Shown here: in pieces, positions 11,930 to 29,890 of the stretch | Position numbering within the stretch: position 1 is the first letter of the stretch | How the letters are laid out: every line of letters starts with the position of its first letter | DNA from: Peromyscus leucopus | Taxonomy: Eukaryota; Chordata; Mammalia; Rodentia; Cricetidae | Length of the DNA stretch: 64,000 nucleotides | Reading direction: 5' to 3' | Assembly (NCBI RefSeq): GCF_004664715.2 | Contig: NC_051079.1 | Coordinates: 61,431,660 to 61,495,659 of the forward strand | Position numbers and translations under genes: made by a program | Notes under the pieces: model-generated | Told to the model about the DNA's origin: nothing | Databases searched by the model: none | The model's input: the letters and a program-made list of their open reading frames with translations, nothing else

Positions 11930-12096
11930 TTTTTTTTTTTGTTTTGTTTTTTATTTTTTCGAGACAGGATTTCCCTGTGTAGCTTTGGAGCCTGTCCTGG
12001 AACTCCCTCTGTAGACCAGGCTGGCCTCGAACTCACAGAGTTCTGCCTCTGCCTCCCAAGTGCTGGGATTAAAGGTGTGTGCCACCACAGCCTGGC
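11930..12096 (-). mobile_element. B1 SINE
   Basis: Reverse-complement B1 with a T-rich head, gagacaggatttccctgtgt, gaccaggctggcctcgaact and a gccaccacagcctggct end. Confidence 0.92.
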
Positions 12097-12537
12097 TTCC
12101 TCGTTGTCTTATGGTGGTTCAAAAGTGTGGCCCCCAGGCCAGTGGTAGCTCAGTAGCACCTGGGAGTTTACTGGAAATACAGACTAGTAGGCCTCCTGCC
12201 TTTTCCAGGGTGCAAAATCTGAAACTCTGAGGCCTAGGCCTGGAGTGTGTGTGTTTTAATATGCTCCCCCAGGCAGTTCTGATGCATGCTCAAATGTGAG
12301 AACCACTGGACAATGTGGCACTCCAGAGATGATGGCAGTCTTGACCTGGGACAGTCAGGGCACTGGGTTTTAAAAACACTGCAGGTGATTCTATCACATC
12401 CAGGGTTGAGAACCACCTGCGGACATTTGCTGGCCTTTTCTCCTATCAAAGCTGCAGACTGCTCCAAAGCCAATGGTCACTAAAGAAGGACTGTCCCTCA
12501 CACCATATTCAAACAAGTAGCTCAGAACGCATGGCTG

Positions 12538-12652
12538 AAGCTGGGTGTGGTGTGCATAGCTGTGATTCCAGAGCCCAGAGACAAGAGGATTGCTATAAGT
12601 TTGAGGTCAGCCAGGGTCACGCAATGAAACCTTATCTCAAAAAACCAAACCA
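12538..12652 (+). mobile_element. Diverged B1/B4-like SINE
   Basis: gctgggtgtggtgtgcatag…gtgattccagagcccagaga…gaaaccttatctcaaaaaac is a sense, diverged B1-like pattern with an A-rich tail. Confidence 0.65.
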
Positions 12653-12814
12653 ACTCCCCCCAATCCAATGACCTAAATTTAAGAATGAAAACTACCGAAC
12701 ACTTGAATTGTAACAGTAATCTTTCATGACCTTGAAATGATGGCAATATGTTCAAAAGCTTGCTACTTCCTTAAAGAATTAAATGTAAAATTTCTTAAAA
12801 TCTAGTAACTCCAC

Positions 12815-13291
12815 TGTGGTGATATTGTGTTCCCCAAAATATTGTGCACCCTAATAAATTTATCTGGGGTAGGGGACTGAACAGCCACTAGACAGACATA
12901 GAGGCCAGAAAATGGTGGCACTCACACCTTTAATCCTAAGCATTCTGGAGGCAGAGTTCCATCTGGATCTCTGTGAGTTCAAAGCCACACTGGAAACAGC
13001 CAGGGGTGGTAACAAGAGCCTTTATCCCAGGAAGTGATGGCAGAAAACAGAAAGGTATAAAAGATGTGAAAACCAGGAACTGGTTGGTTAAGCTTTTAGG
13101 CTTTTGAGCCAACAGTTCAGCAGAGATTTATTCTGGATGAGGATTTCTGTCTGAGGAAACAGGATCAGCTGAGGAACTGGAGAGGTGAGGAAGCTGTGTC
13201 TTGTTCTGCTTCTCTGATCTTCCAGCGTTCACCCCAATAACTGGCCTTGGGTTTGTTCTTATTAATAAGACCATTTAAGATTTATGCTACA
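12815..13291 (+). mobile_element. Solo LTR, 477 bp, with embedded B1 pieces and 6-bp target duplication
   Basis: Starts TGTGGTGATATT, ends TTATGCTACA, and is flanked by CTCCAC at 12809-12814 and 13292-13297. TG…CA ends plus a 6-bp duplication fit an ERVK (class II) LTR. Inside are B1-derived stretches (cacacctttaatcctaagca, then a second partial copy near 13005-13035). I know this as a dispersed cricetid repeat. The strand is assigned from the embedded B1 and is uncertain. Confidence 0.88.
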
Positions 13292-13340
13292 CTCCACTCT
13301 GAGTATATGCCCTAGCATGGTGAAAGTATATATAAACTAT

Positions 13341-13349
13341 ACACACACA

Positions 13350-13384
<35 letters not shown>
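13341..13384. repeat. (CA)n microsatellite
   Basis: About 44 bp of AC dinucleotide with one T interruption, inside old L1 sequence. Confidence 0.95.
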
Positions 13385-13385
<1 letters not shown>

Positions 13386-14044
13386 AGATTACTTATACAC
13401 ACATATTTATAGCAACATTTTTTTTTGCAGTAGTCAACAAAACAATTGCCCATCAAGAGATGAATGGATAAAGTAATAGTTGTATCTCCATGGAACAGAA
13501 TGTTATTTAACCTTAAGAAATGAATGAGGTGTTCACATATATTCCAGTATGAATGGGCCTTTTAGGAAAGTCAAACCGCTCCCATACAGTGTAAAACAAG
13601 TGGGTACAGCCCAGAGATGGAAGGCATATTTGTGGTTGCTGGGGGTTAGGGGGAGAGGGGATGAAGTAGTGAAATGATTGTTTAATGGGTGCAGGGGTTT
13701 TTTGGGGCGGGGGGGCGTTGTTAAAGCTAGTGAACCGTGTCTTACATGAATTTCAGTTCAACTTAAAGGATCCAACTGTACACGCCTATCTGTACAACAT
13801 GATAAAGAGCAAAGCCAGAGTCCTCTACAGAGGGCTTTGGGCCCTGTAGCCTTGTCTTTGGCCACACCCATATTCTGTTAATAATTGTTCCGAACATGTT
13901 GAATCCTATCGCAACCGTATGTTGCAACCAGCCTCTGCCAGCAGTTCCCACCCCATGATCTTCTCTCAATAGCTATTCCTGTGACCTTTAACTGACACCC
14001 TCACTGCTGAAACGGTGGTCCCTCAACCCACAGAGCTCATGTAT

Positions 14045-14515
14045 GCCATGAATTGGATGTGAAACGCCATGGTTTCAGGCTCATGTGTTGAAAACCTGGT
14101 CCTCAAGGGCAGCAATGCTCAGAGGTGGGGCTTTGGGGAAATGATTCCATCATGAGGGCCCTGAGCAGTCAGTGAACTGACAGATCAATGCGTTCATCAA
14201 CTGATAAGTAATGGGAACTCGGGGAGGTCAGGCCTAATTGAAGAGATCACCAGAGGTATGCTCGTGGTAACTATGTATTATCCCTACCCTTTCCCCCCTT
14301 TCTCTTTGTTTCCTGGCTACTGTGAAATAAACAGCCTGCTCTACCACGTACTCCCCTACCATGATATCCCATCCTGCTTTGCTCCTGGCCCAAAGCAGTG
14401 GAGTCAGCCTACCTGGACAGATGGTGCTGAAACTGTGAGCCAAACCCACCATTCAGTCTTTAACATCATCTCTCAGGTATTTTGTCATAGTCACGGGAAG
14501 CTGACTGACAGTGTC
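14045..14515 (+). mobile_element. Old MaLR/MLT-like LTR
   Basis: Order of landmarks resembles a MaLR LTR: ggtggggctttgggg, gaaataaacagcctgctc, gctgaaactgtgagccaaac, and a terminal tattttgtcatagtcacggg. Diverged; subfamily not assigned. Confidence 0.55.
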
Positions 14516-15029
14516 TTTTGAATGACAAGCAGAATCTGGAGCTCCTGCCCAGACCTACTGAGTTCGAACCTGTACCTGAAGTCCCTCACATGACGAGCCT
14601 GATGCCGTTTGTTTTCTGGTGCAGCCCCCAAACAAAGGCTTGGTCAGAAAGAACTGGTTTCATCTCTTGCTCCACTGGCCTTTGCTCTTGCCACTGAGTT
14701 GATTCATCCTGTTGCTGCTGCTGATTCCTTCACTGAGAGCAGAGCGAGTGTTTCCAAGCTTTCATCCTAGGACAGGGACCAGCAGCTAGCTCTCTGGGAA
14801 CCTTCCAGGCTTCCGGTGCCAGGTTGGGACTACTGAGGCACGGGGCCTTGGAACTGGGAACTACCAGCTGTCCCTCAGTGAGAGACAACTATTGTGGGAT
14901 AACTTCAGTTGTTGAGGCACCCAGCCTCAAGGACTGAGTAATTACTGGGCTCTCAGTTTCTTGGGTGTTATTTAGCTGTTACTGTTTTAAAGCTGACTTA
15001 ATAACTTCATACACACACACACACACACC

Positions 15030-15392
15030 CTTTTTTTTTGTTGTTGCTGAGACAGGACACCATGACCAAGGCAACTTATAAAACATTTAATTTGGCACCT
15101 ATGGCTACAGAGGGTTGGAGTCCATGACCATCGGGGTGAAGAGCATGGCCACAGGCAGGTAGACATGGCATTGGAGCAGTAGCTGAGAGCTTATATGTTG
15201 AGACAACAACCATAGAGCAGAGAGAGGCACACTGGGAATGGTGTGGGCTTTTAAAAACTCAAAGCCCACCCCACGGTGACACACTTCCTCCAAGGCCACA
15301 CCTAATTCTTCCCAAACAGTTCTACCAACTGGGGACCAAACATTCAAATATATGAGCCCATGGGGGCCATTCTCATTTAAACCACCCCCACA
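15030..15392 (-). mobile_element. Rodent MaLR (MT/ORR1-like) LTR
   Basis: Reverse complement of the same LTR type as 27759-28105 and 61790-62160: gacaccatgaccaaggcaac, gtgacacacttcctccaagg, catgggggccattctcattt, ending accacccccaca. Confidence 0.8.
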
Positions 15393-15424
15393 ACTATGAG
15401 CGTGCATGTGCGTGCGTATGTGTG

Positions 15425-15432
15425 CGCATGTG

Positions 15433-15471
<39 letters not shown>

Positions 15472-15546
15472 TGGTTTTGAATGCATATATATATGTGTGT
15501 GTGTGTGTATAGTGGTTTTGAATGCATATATGTGTGTATGTGAGTA

Positions 15547-15585
<39 letters not shown>
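15425..15585. repeat. Compound (TG)n with tandem spacer copy
   Basis: Two TG runs are joined by two near-identical spacers (gtggttttgaatgcatatat), so the block looks like a duplicated TG-plus-spacer unit followed by a third TG run. Confidence 0.9.
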
Positions 15586-15586
<1 letters not shown>

Positions 15587-15639
15587 TGTTCACACACCCT
15601 CTTTGTTCTATTCCCCTAGAGGACCCTGACTAAAACAAA

Positions 15640-15960
15640 TTGTGGTACTGGGAATGTGGCTGGAGAAACAGAATTGTAAGGCTGATCTACTGTGATCAAT
15701 CCACGTGAGTCTATTTAATGAGTAGTAGGGATTTATTAAGATATAAATTGAGGAAATACATTCACAAATACAGAACAGAATAGACAGCTGAAGTTGTCCT
15801 CTGATCTGACCGGGAGGGAATCCACCTCGCAGGGAGGCAGCAGGGAGAAGGGGCATGTGACCCATCTCCCTCCCTTTTTAAGAGGTCATGTACAATGGCG
15901 GGAAGCACCACTTCCTTTGGGTCCTATAGCCCAACATCATGGGCAGAACAAACACCAATA
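15640..15960 (-). mobile_element. LTR-like sequence, unclassified
   Basis: gggatttattaagatataaa (reverse polyadenylation-type AATAAA) and the general layout resemble a reverse-oriented rodent LTR. No flanking duplication found; could be unrelated unique DNA. Confidence 0.35.
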
Positions 15961-16419
15961 CACTCAGCTCTTCTAGTGGAGTCTCTAGTGACCTTAGAGA
16001 ACCACTGAACATGACTCTTCAGCTGGTCGGAACCTATGGTTACTAAAGACTCCTCAGTATGGAGAGCACTGGAAGTCCATGGTGTGCATGAATTAAAGAA
16101 CGTATCAATTGCATTTGATGATCCTGATGCACTTCTTGTGAGGTGTGTGGAATCTGGTGACTCTATGTATGAAACCTTTGAACATTTCTAGAAAAATAAG
16201 GAAAATAACAATGCTGGTTATTTTAGTATCTTCAGACAAATGTATAAAAGAAAAAAAAAAAACTGAGCTGAGTGATAAAATTGACCTGCTCCAGATGCAC
16301 AGAAGCAACCCAATGACTTCTAAGTGTGCCCTGGAGGAGACGCGTCTCTCCTGCAGTATAGAACTCAAGTTACAGCAAACTGAACCAAGTCCTCAGTGCA
16401 CAGTTAGTTGAGAACCTGA

Positions 16420-17700
16420 TGTTGTACCCAGAGTCCCCCAATGCCACGGACTGGCCCACCGGGAGTACCACGACCGTAGGAGAATCAGGGCTTGGGTAGT
16501 CAGGAAGGCAAGGATTCGGCGACTGACAGACAGACAACAAACACACTCAAAAGTGGTTTGAATCTGCTGCAATTTTACTTCTGCAATCAGTAGTTTATAT
16601 ACAGAAAAGAAAACTATCAAGTCATACAGGGAACAACAAGAGCTTGGCAATAATTCAATTACATCATCTTTAAAAAACATCAAGCACACAGTTACTAATC
16701 GGCGCTAGACATATCCTTTACTCACAAGAACTTTATGACCCAAAGAGCAGTCTGTGTTTTTTAAACTTAGTACAGTTCCTAGACTTGTGTAGGCTTCTTG
16801 CAGCTGTGTCCTTCATCTTTATCTCAGCTGCTCGCTAGTTTATTATTCATTTTTATTTTTCTGGTTCTCATGACCCATTTAGCCAATTTGAATGCTGCAG
16901 ATCCTCCCTAAGTCTTTCTTCAGTTCTTTACCATATATCTCTTCTAATATAAAACCTTTTTACCTGCTGGAATATGGACTCTTGTACTTTTACACCTGTA
17001 AGGGGAAAGGGTTCTGCTCTAGTCCTTAAGTTTTCCATGCTGAACTTCCTCAACAGAGGGGCCCACTATCTGCCTCCTATGAGATAATGTTTTCTGCCAT
17101 AAATCACTTTAGTTGGGATTCCGATGCAAAAGCAAAGAGTCTTTTTACTACAAGTTAACTCGGGACTCTCGTCCATCTGACCCAGCAGCAGAGTAGGAGA
17201 GACCCCCAGTAGCCAGGGGGCAGGGTGTTTATAGAGAGTAGAACAAGGGGGTGAAGCAAAGGGAGTCTGGGGTCTATTGGCTATGTAGGAGCAGACTCAG
17301 GTTTGATGTTTTCTCCCACTCACAGGTGCTATCCTTGGTCAGTTTGTAGCTGCAAAAAAACTATCATCTCTCTTAGCAGTTGTTGTGGCTACTACATATT
17401 TTCTTTATCCTGACCTTGCTGGCTGTGACTTTTGATGGCATCTTTTACTGTATGAGGACATCTGTTGGGGTTTTCCTGTAACTAGAGCTGGACCCAAGGT
17501 TGGGGGCTCAGGGGCATATTGTGCTGTGCCAGGGACCTCCATTCTGCTGGGTATTGTCCACAGCCTGTCATGACTGCAGAAGAGTCAAGGCAGGGGTCCG
17601 GGGAGGGACATGGGTTCCTCACCTGGTATGTATTTTGGTCCTTGAGGCTGGATGTTTCAGCAGTCAGAGTAGTCCCACAATAGCTGACTCTCATGGAAGA
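16420..17700 (-). mobile_element. Probable endogenous-retrovirus-derived sequence, unclassified
   Basis: On the minus strand, a TATA-like tgtatataaact (near 16603) is followed by a U5-like stretch, and ctttgcttttgcatcggaat resembles an LTR R-U5 region. Only decayed, short frames are present. LTR borders and family were not resolved. Confidence 0.4.
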
Positions 17701-18027
17701 GGGGGGACCACAAAAGGCTCACTCTATGAGGCAGGGTGTCCCCAGAAGTCTCCATCTGGTGCCTCTGGTTCCTAGTCCATAATGGAAGCCTGGAATGCAG
17801 CTGCAGCAGCACAAATTAACTCATTCCCAAGCAGGAAGGCCAAGAGAACAGAAAGCAAGACTATCTTCTTTTCTGACCTCTCTTATAATCTGGATTGCTA
17901 GCAGAAGGCGTCACCTATAATCAGAACAGGCCTTCCCACGCCAATCAAGGCAATCAGGAACATTCTTCAGGTGAAGCTCCCTCCTCAGGTGGTTCTAATT
18001 TGTGGCAAGTTGACACTAAAACCCACC
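17701..18027. other. Gene-free sequence
   Basis: No exon recognised. A MaLR-like scrap (tcaggtggttctaatttgtg…) may lie at 17960-18027. Confidence 0.4.
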
Positions 18028-18215
18028 ATAATACCTGGCATGCATGAAACTCTGGGTTCCATCCCCACCACCAGATGAACCAGGCCTGGTAGTCTATACC
18101 TATAATGCCAGCGCTCAGGAGGTGGAGACAGAGAGATCAGAAGTTCAAGGTCATCCTCATCTCCAAAGCTGGTCCAAGGTCACCAAGGGCTCCATGAGAC
18201 CCTGTCTCTATCAGT
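18028..18215 (+). mobile_element. B4-type (ID + B1) SINE
   Basis: ID remnant (ggcatgcatgaaactctggg) followed by B1-like cctataatgccagcgctcag and ccatgagaccctgtctct. Confidence 0.75.
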
Positions 18216-18592
18216 ATTTTGGGGGATCTTTAAGAAACACAAAATTTCAACCACTTCTTTTAACTCTTGAGGCTTCTGTGGGTGGGGGCCGAAAATCTGA
18301 ATTTTATTTCTTGGATAGTTGTGATATAAGGAATCTATAGGATGGAGAAATATGGACTGGAGGAATGACCCCCAGGAGCTTTAAGCTGCTGCTCCTTTCG
18401 GTCAGTCTTGAAAGCGTCTGACCATGCCCTGTGAGTCCTAGCTCACCACCAAGGTGAAGACTCCCAGTCTTTATGTTCTTCCACAACAGGGCACACTCCA
18501 CACAACAAGGCTGGTTGACACTGATACTTCAGAAGAGTGTTTGTGGCTCATGTGGTGATTTTGTCCATTTTTTTCCTTTCTTTTTTAGTTTC

Positions 18593-26167
<7,575 letters not shown>

Positions 26168-26420
26168 GTCCAGAGCGGCAGAGAAAACGGCCCCATGTGA
26201 GCACCCTGCTCCGGGCATCCTGTTCCCTCTGCTCCCTCTCATTTGACTTTCCTCATGTGAATGTAGCAGAAAAGAGGATGCCAGAGAACAACTGGGGGGC
26301 AGGGGGGATCACCCTGGAAGAGTATCTCTGCACCCAAAGTAAAATGCGACATTACTTTCATGGATCTCATTTCTTCTCTATATAAACAAATTTGTTGAGA
26401 GGTACATACTTCCTTTTCTA
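26168..26420 (+). other. Mro: Probable start of the Mro 3' UTR
   Basis: Unique sequence following the stop codon. No AATAAA or ATTAAA is seen before the repeats begin at about 26420; the first AATAAA I find downstream is at 27724-27729, beyond SINE and L1 insertions. The 3' end is therefore undetermined. Confidence 0.45.
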
Positions 26421-27210
26421 AATTGTGTGCGTGCACATATATGCACATGATTGTGGAAGTCAGAGGACAACCTCAAATACTGTTCCTCAGGCATCATCCA
26501 CCTTTCCATTGAAACAGGGTCCTTTAACTTGCTGGGGCTTGTAGATTAGGCTAGGCTTGATGGCTGGTGAGCCCCTCGGGATCTGTCTCCTCCACTGGGA
26601 TTATAACTATACTCCCGTGAACCCAGCTTTTTTAAAATATTCTTCTCTCATATATTATATCACTCAAATAGTATTTCTCAACCATAATTTACCCTCTGTC
26701 CATTCCTCCCAGTTCCTCCCCCACCTCCTCTCTTCCCCAGGTCCACTATTCCTCCATTTTCTGTGAGAGCGAGAGCGAAGTCCTCCCAGGGACAACCACC
26801 AAACATGGCTTAACAAGTTACAATAAGACTAGGCACAAACCCTCATATCAAGGCTGGATGAGGCAACCCATTCAGAGGGAAAGGGTCCCCCAAGAGCCAC
26901 GGGGTCAAGGACACCATGAGAACACGGCCCACAGCATCAACTAAGCAGGGCTCATGGGGCTCACGGAGACTGAAGCGGCGATCATGGAGCCTACACGGGT
27001 CCGAGCTAGGTCCTCTGCATGTATGTGATGGTTCTGTAGCTTGGTCTTCTTGTGGGACTCTCAACAGTGGGAATGGGGGTGTGTGTGTAGGTGTCTCTGT
27101 CTCTTTCCCCAGCTTTTATTGTTTTTGTTTGTTTGTTTTTAACATGGGTTCTGGGGTCAAATTCAGGCCCTTGTACTGACTTACAGCAACTGAGCCATCT
27201 CCCCAGCCCA
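26420..27210 (-). mobile_element. Composite tRNA-type SINE split by an L1 fragment
   Basis: First part 26420-26631 (ggaagtcagaggacaacctc…cactgggattataactatac), second part about 27118-27210 (aacatgggttctggggtcaa…ctgagccatctccccagccc). The L1 at 26632-27107 separates them. Confidence 0.75.
26632..27107 (-). mobile_element. 5'-truncated L1 inserted in an older SINE
   Basis: Reverse-complement rodent L1 3' sequence (catatattatatcactcaaa…tggggctcacggagactgaa…gtcttcttgtgggactctca). The 10-bp repeat cccagctttt lies at 26622-26631 and 27108-27117, as expected of a target duplication. Confidence 0.8.
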
Positions 27211-27246
27211 ATGGATGCACACTTCCTTAAAGACATGTAATATGCA

Positions 27247-27416
27247 CCTGGCAGTGGTGGCGCACGCCTTTAATCCCAGCACTCAGGAGGCAGAGCCAAG
27301 CGGATCTCTGTGTGTTTGAGGCCAGCCTGGTCTACAGAGTGAGATCCAGGACAGGCACCAAAGCTACACAGAGGAACCCTGTCTCAAGAAACCAAAAAAA
27401 AGAAAAAAAAGGCCTT
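27247..27416 (+). mobile_element. B1 SINE with 9-bp target duplication
   Basis: Near-consensus cricetid B1 including acaggcaccaaagctacaca and an A-rich tail. taatatgca occurs at 27238-27246 and 27417-27425. Confidence 0.93.
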
Positions 27417-27758
27417 TAATATGCATGATGTTCCGAAGCGCCTGTCTCAGTTCCTCTCTGTCAGGTAACATACATTTCTAATATGTAGCTTCTGAGGCTT
27501 GGGAGAATAATTGTTACCATAAACATTTTTAAATGTATTTGTTTTTGATGGTTTGCTATTTGCTATTGACATCTTTTCTTGTCAAGATACCAAGAAGGTG
27601 GTTTGCAAACTATCTTCAATTTCTCATGATGTTAAAATGGCATTGTCTTAAAGGTCATCTTTAAAAGGACCGAGAATGAAAAGAAATATTGCTGAAAATC
27701 TGCAGGATGATGATAACTTACAGAATAAAAACAGTAACATTTACCACATATTGGGTAC

Positions 27759-28105
27759 TGTGGTGGTTTGAATGAAAATGACCCCATAGGTTCATATATT
27801 TAAATGCTTGGCTCCCAGTTAGTTGAACTGTTTGGAAAGGATTGGAAGGTGTGTCACTGAATGTGGACTTTGAGATTTCAAAAGACCACACCAAGCCCTG
27901 TCTCTCTCTCTCTCTGCCTGCTGCCTATGGATCACGATGGGAAGCTCCCAGCTGCTGCTCCAGCACCAAGCCTGTCTACTTCCTGTCAGGGTGATCATGG
28001 GCTAACCCTCTAAAACTGTAAGCAAGCCCCCAATTAAATGCTTCTTTTTATAAGAGTTGCCTTGGTTATGGTATCTCTGCAGGGCAACAGAACAGCAACT
28101 AACAT
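27759..28105 (+). mobile_element. Rodent MaLR (MT/ORR1-like) LTR
   Basis: Starts TGTGGTGGTTTGAATGAAAA, has a tctctctctctctgcctgct run, ccaattaaatgcttcttttt (polyadenylation region) and ends caacagaacagcaactaaca. It is 68% or more similar by eye to the 61790 copy. Confidence 0.85.
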
Positions 28106-28174
28106 AGGCAGCAATAACTTTTTGAAAGTGTTATCAATGCAACAACTGTATGCTATAGGTGTTATTATTTATTT

Positions 28175-28193
28175 ACTGGGAGTGAGCACATAC

Positions 28194-28240
<47 letters not shown>

Positions 28241-28362
28241 GGTTAGAGGACAACTTGAGGGAGTCAGTTCTCTCTTTTCACCATGTGGGTTCCAGGAATC
28301 GAACTCAGGTGGTCAAACTTGGCAGCAAGCACCTCTATGTGCTGAGCCATCTCACTGACCCT
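28175..28362 (-). mobile_element. B3-type SINE with (TG)n
   Basis: (TG)n at 28196-28238, then taggttagaggacaacttga, tccaggaatcgaactcaggt and ctgagccatctcactgaccc. Confidence 0.8.
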
Positions 28363-28369
28363 GAGATGG

Positions 28370-28510
28370 GTGCCCTTATGGTTGTCATTTCATGGATGAG
28401 CAAACTGAAGAAATTAACTCGCCCAAGATAAATAGTAGGCTTAGAACTTAGGTCCATGTGATCTGATTTCTGGAACTGAAGCTCAGTTATTGTGCCTGGA
28501 CTCATTGGTG
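28370..28510 (+). mobile_element. MIR-like SINE
   Basis: gatgagcaaactgaagaaat…ctcgcccaagataaatagta…gcttagaacttaggtccatg fits a diverged MIR core and tail. Confidence 0.6.
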
Positions 28511-29226
28511 GGTGGGTGGAAATGAGAAAAACAAACAGTGGACACCACCACCTGCTTCCGTTCTTCCACTCAACCCAGATAACTTTTACTCTCGTCCACA
28601 CATACCAAGACTTTACAATTAGGGGTCATTTCTAAAGTTTGCCTGCTGCCAAAAGGCCACCTTTAAGCAGTTCAGAGAGACTGGAGAGGAGCTAGGAACC
28701 AGGCAAGCTAGTGGACAGATGCACAGACACACACAGGAACTTTATCTGAGGGCCAAAGCTTAATGCTTCATTTATTTTTCTCTCTCTCTGCTGGTTGTTC
28801 TTTTTACTCTATTTTTTTCTCTGTGTTACTTTCAACCTGTTGTTTTTCTTTTATTCCCCCACATTGTTCTCTTTGTACATCTTTTTGATATTATCCTTTT
28901 AACTCTTCTCTGGTGTCTTCCTTCTGTTTTTTCCCTGATGGTTCCCTTCCATTTTTTTCCCAGATGGTTTTCTCCTGTATCTTTCCTTCTTCTGTCTCTT
29001 ATTTTTTGTCTTATCCACATTTTACCTCCTCATACAAAGACTTCTATGCAAGAAAAGATTACCTCACAGCCACAAGTTACATAGTCTCCAAAACGAAGTA
29101 AAATCTTTACACGGAAGTCACATTAGGGTCAAAAGTCAAGTAGTTAAATATTTTTCTTTATCACAAAGCAATGATTCTTCTATAATTGATTAACAAAGTT
29201 TTAAGCAAGCCAAGTCAATTTCAGCC

Positions 29227-29228
<2 letters not shown>
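28511..29228. other. Gene-free sequence, pyrimidine-rich in part
   Basis: 28770-29030 is T/C-rich. No repeat family or exon recognised. Confidence 0.4.

Positions 29229-29278
<50 letters not shown>
29229..29278. repeat. T50 homopolymer; possible poly(A) tail of a minus-strand retroposed sequence
   Basis: Fifty consecutive T. Read on the minus strand it is a pure A50 at the 3' end of 29279-29890, which would fit a retroposed RNA. I did not find a matching target duplication. Confidence 0.6.
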
Positions 29279-29279
<1 letters not shown>

Positions 29280-29890
29280 TACCAGCTGGCAGCTGTTGTG
29301 GTTTTGGTGTAGATTTCTATTCTTAATTCTGCTCTAGAGAAACTTTAATCAAGGGCTCAGTGCACCATCTATTTTCCTTTGCACACAATAGGGTCGTTTA
29401 ATTTCCTTTTACAACTTTGTTTCTTTAACGTGCATACTGGGGCCTATGATTTATTCTGTAATTAATCACATGACCAAGGAACTAGGCCTAACCTGGGGTG
29501 TAGGGACATAATTGTTCTCTTTAGTCATCGGCCTGTTTTCCACAGGCAGAATTCATGAGTCTATAATGAATGAAACTTCCTTGTTCTTATTTTCTATCCT
29601 CTGCAAAGCTCATGTCTAACAAAGAGGAAGGTGGCTTTTAGCTCATTTTTGCCTTTTTTATATCTCTTAGTGGAGCAATTGGCAGAACAAGAACAACCTA
29701 AATCATGTCCCCATTCATCTTTACTAACTGTCCTCGCCACCTGTGTCTTTTGGGCTACCTCAGAAAGTTCAATTAAATCATAGGTCTAATTAATCATCAT
29801 TGTTCTTATAAAAATCAACTTCATTATAATCATGCAAGTAAATTCCCCAATGAGGAGTGGGATGTTCCCAGGAAACAGTCACACTGTAGC
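29279..29890 (-). other. Unclassified left flank of the polypurine tract, possibly retroposed
   Basis: About 610 bp of AT-rich unique-looking sequence between the T50 and the tract. No coding similarity or known repeat recognised. Confidence 0.35.

Larger units (their letters stand above)
12665..13790 (+). mobile_element. Old L1 (L1M-like) 3' region, split by a solo LTR
   Basis: The segment before 12815 and that after 13297 rejoin into a familiar old-L1 pattern (…aactccac / tctgagtatatgccc…, catcaagagatgaatggata, gtggttgctgggggttaggg). It is sense, heavily mutated and holds a (CA)n at 13341-13384. An LTR sits in the middle. Confidence 0.7.
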
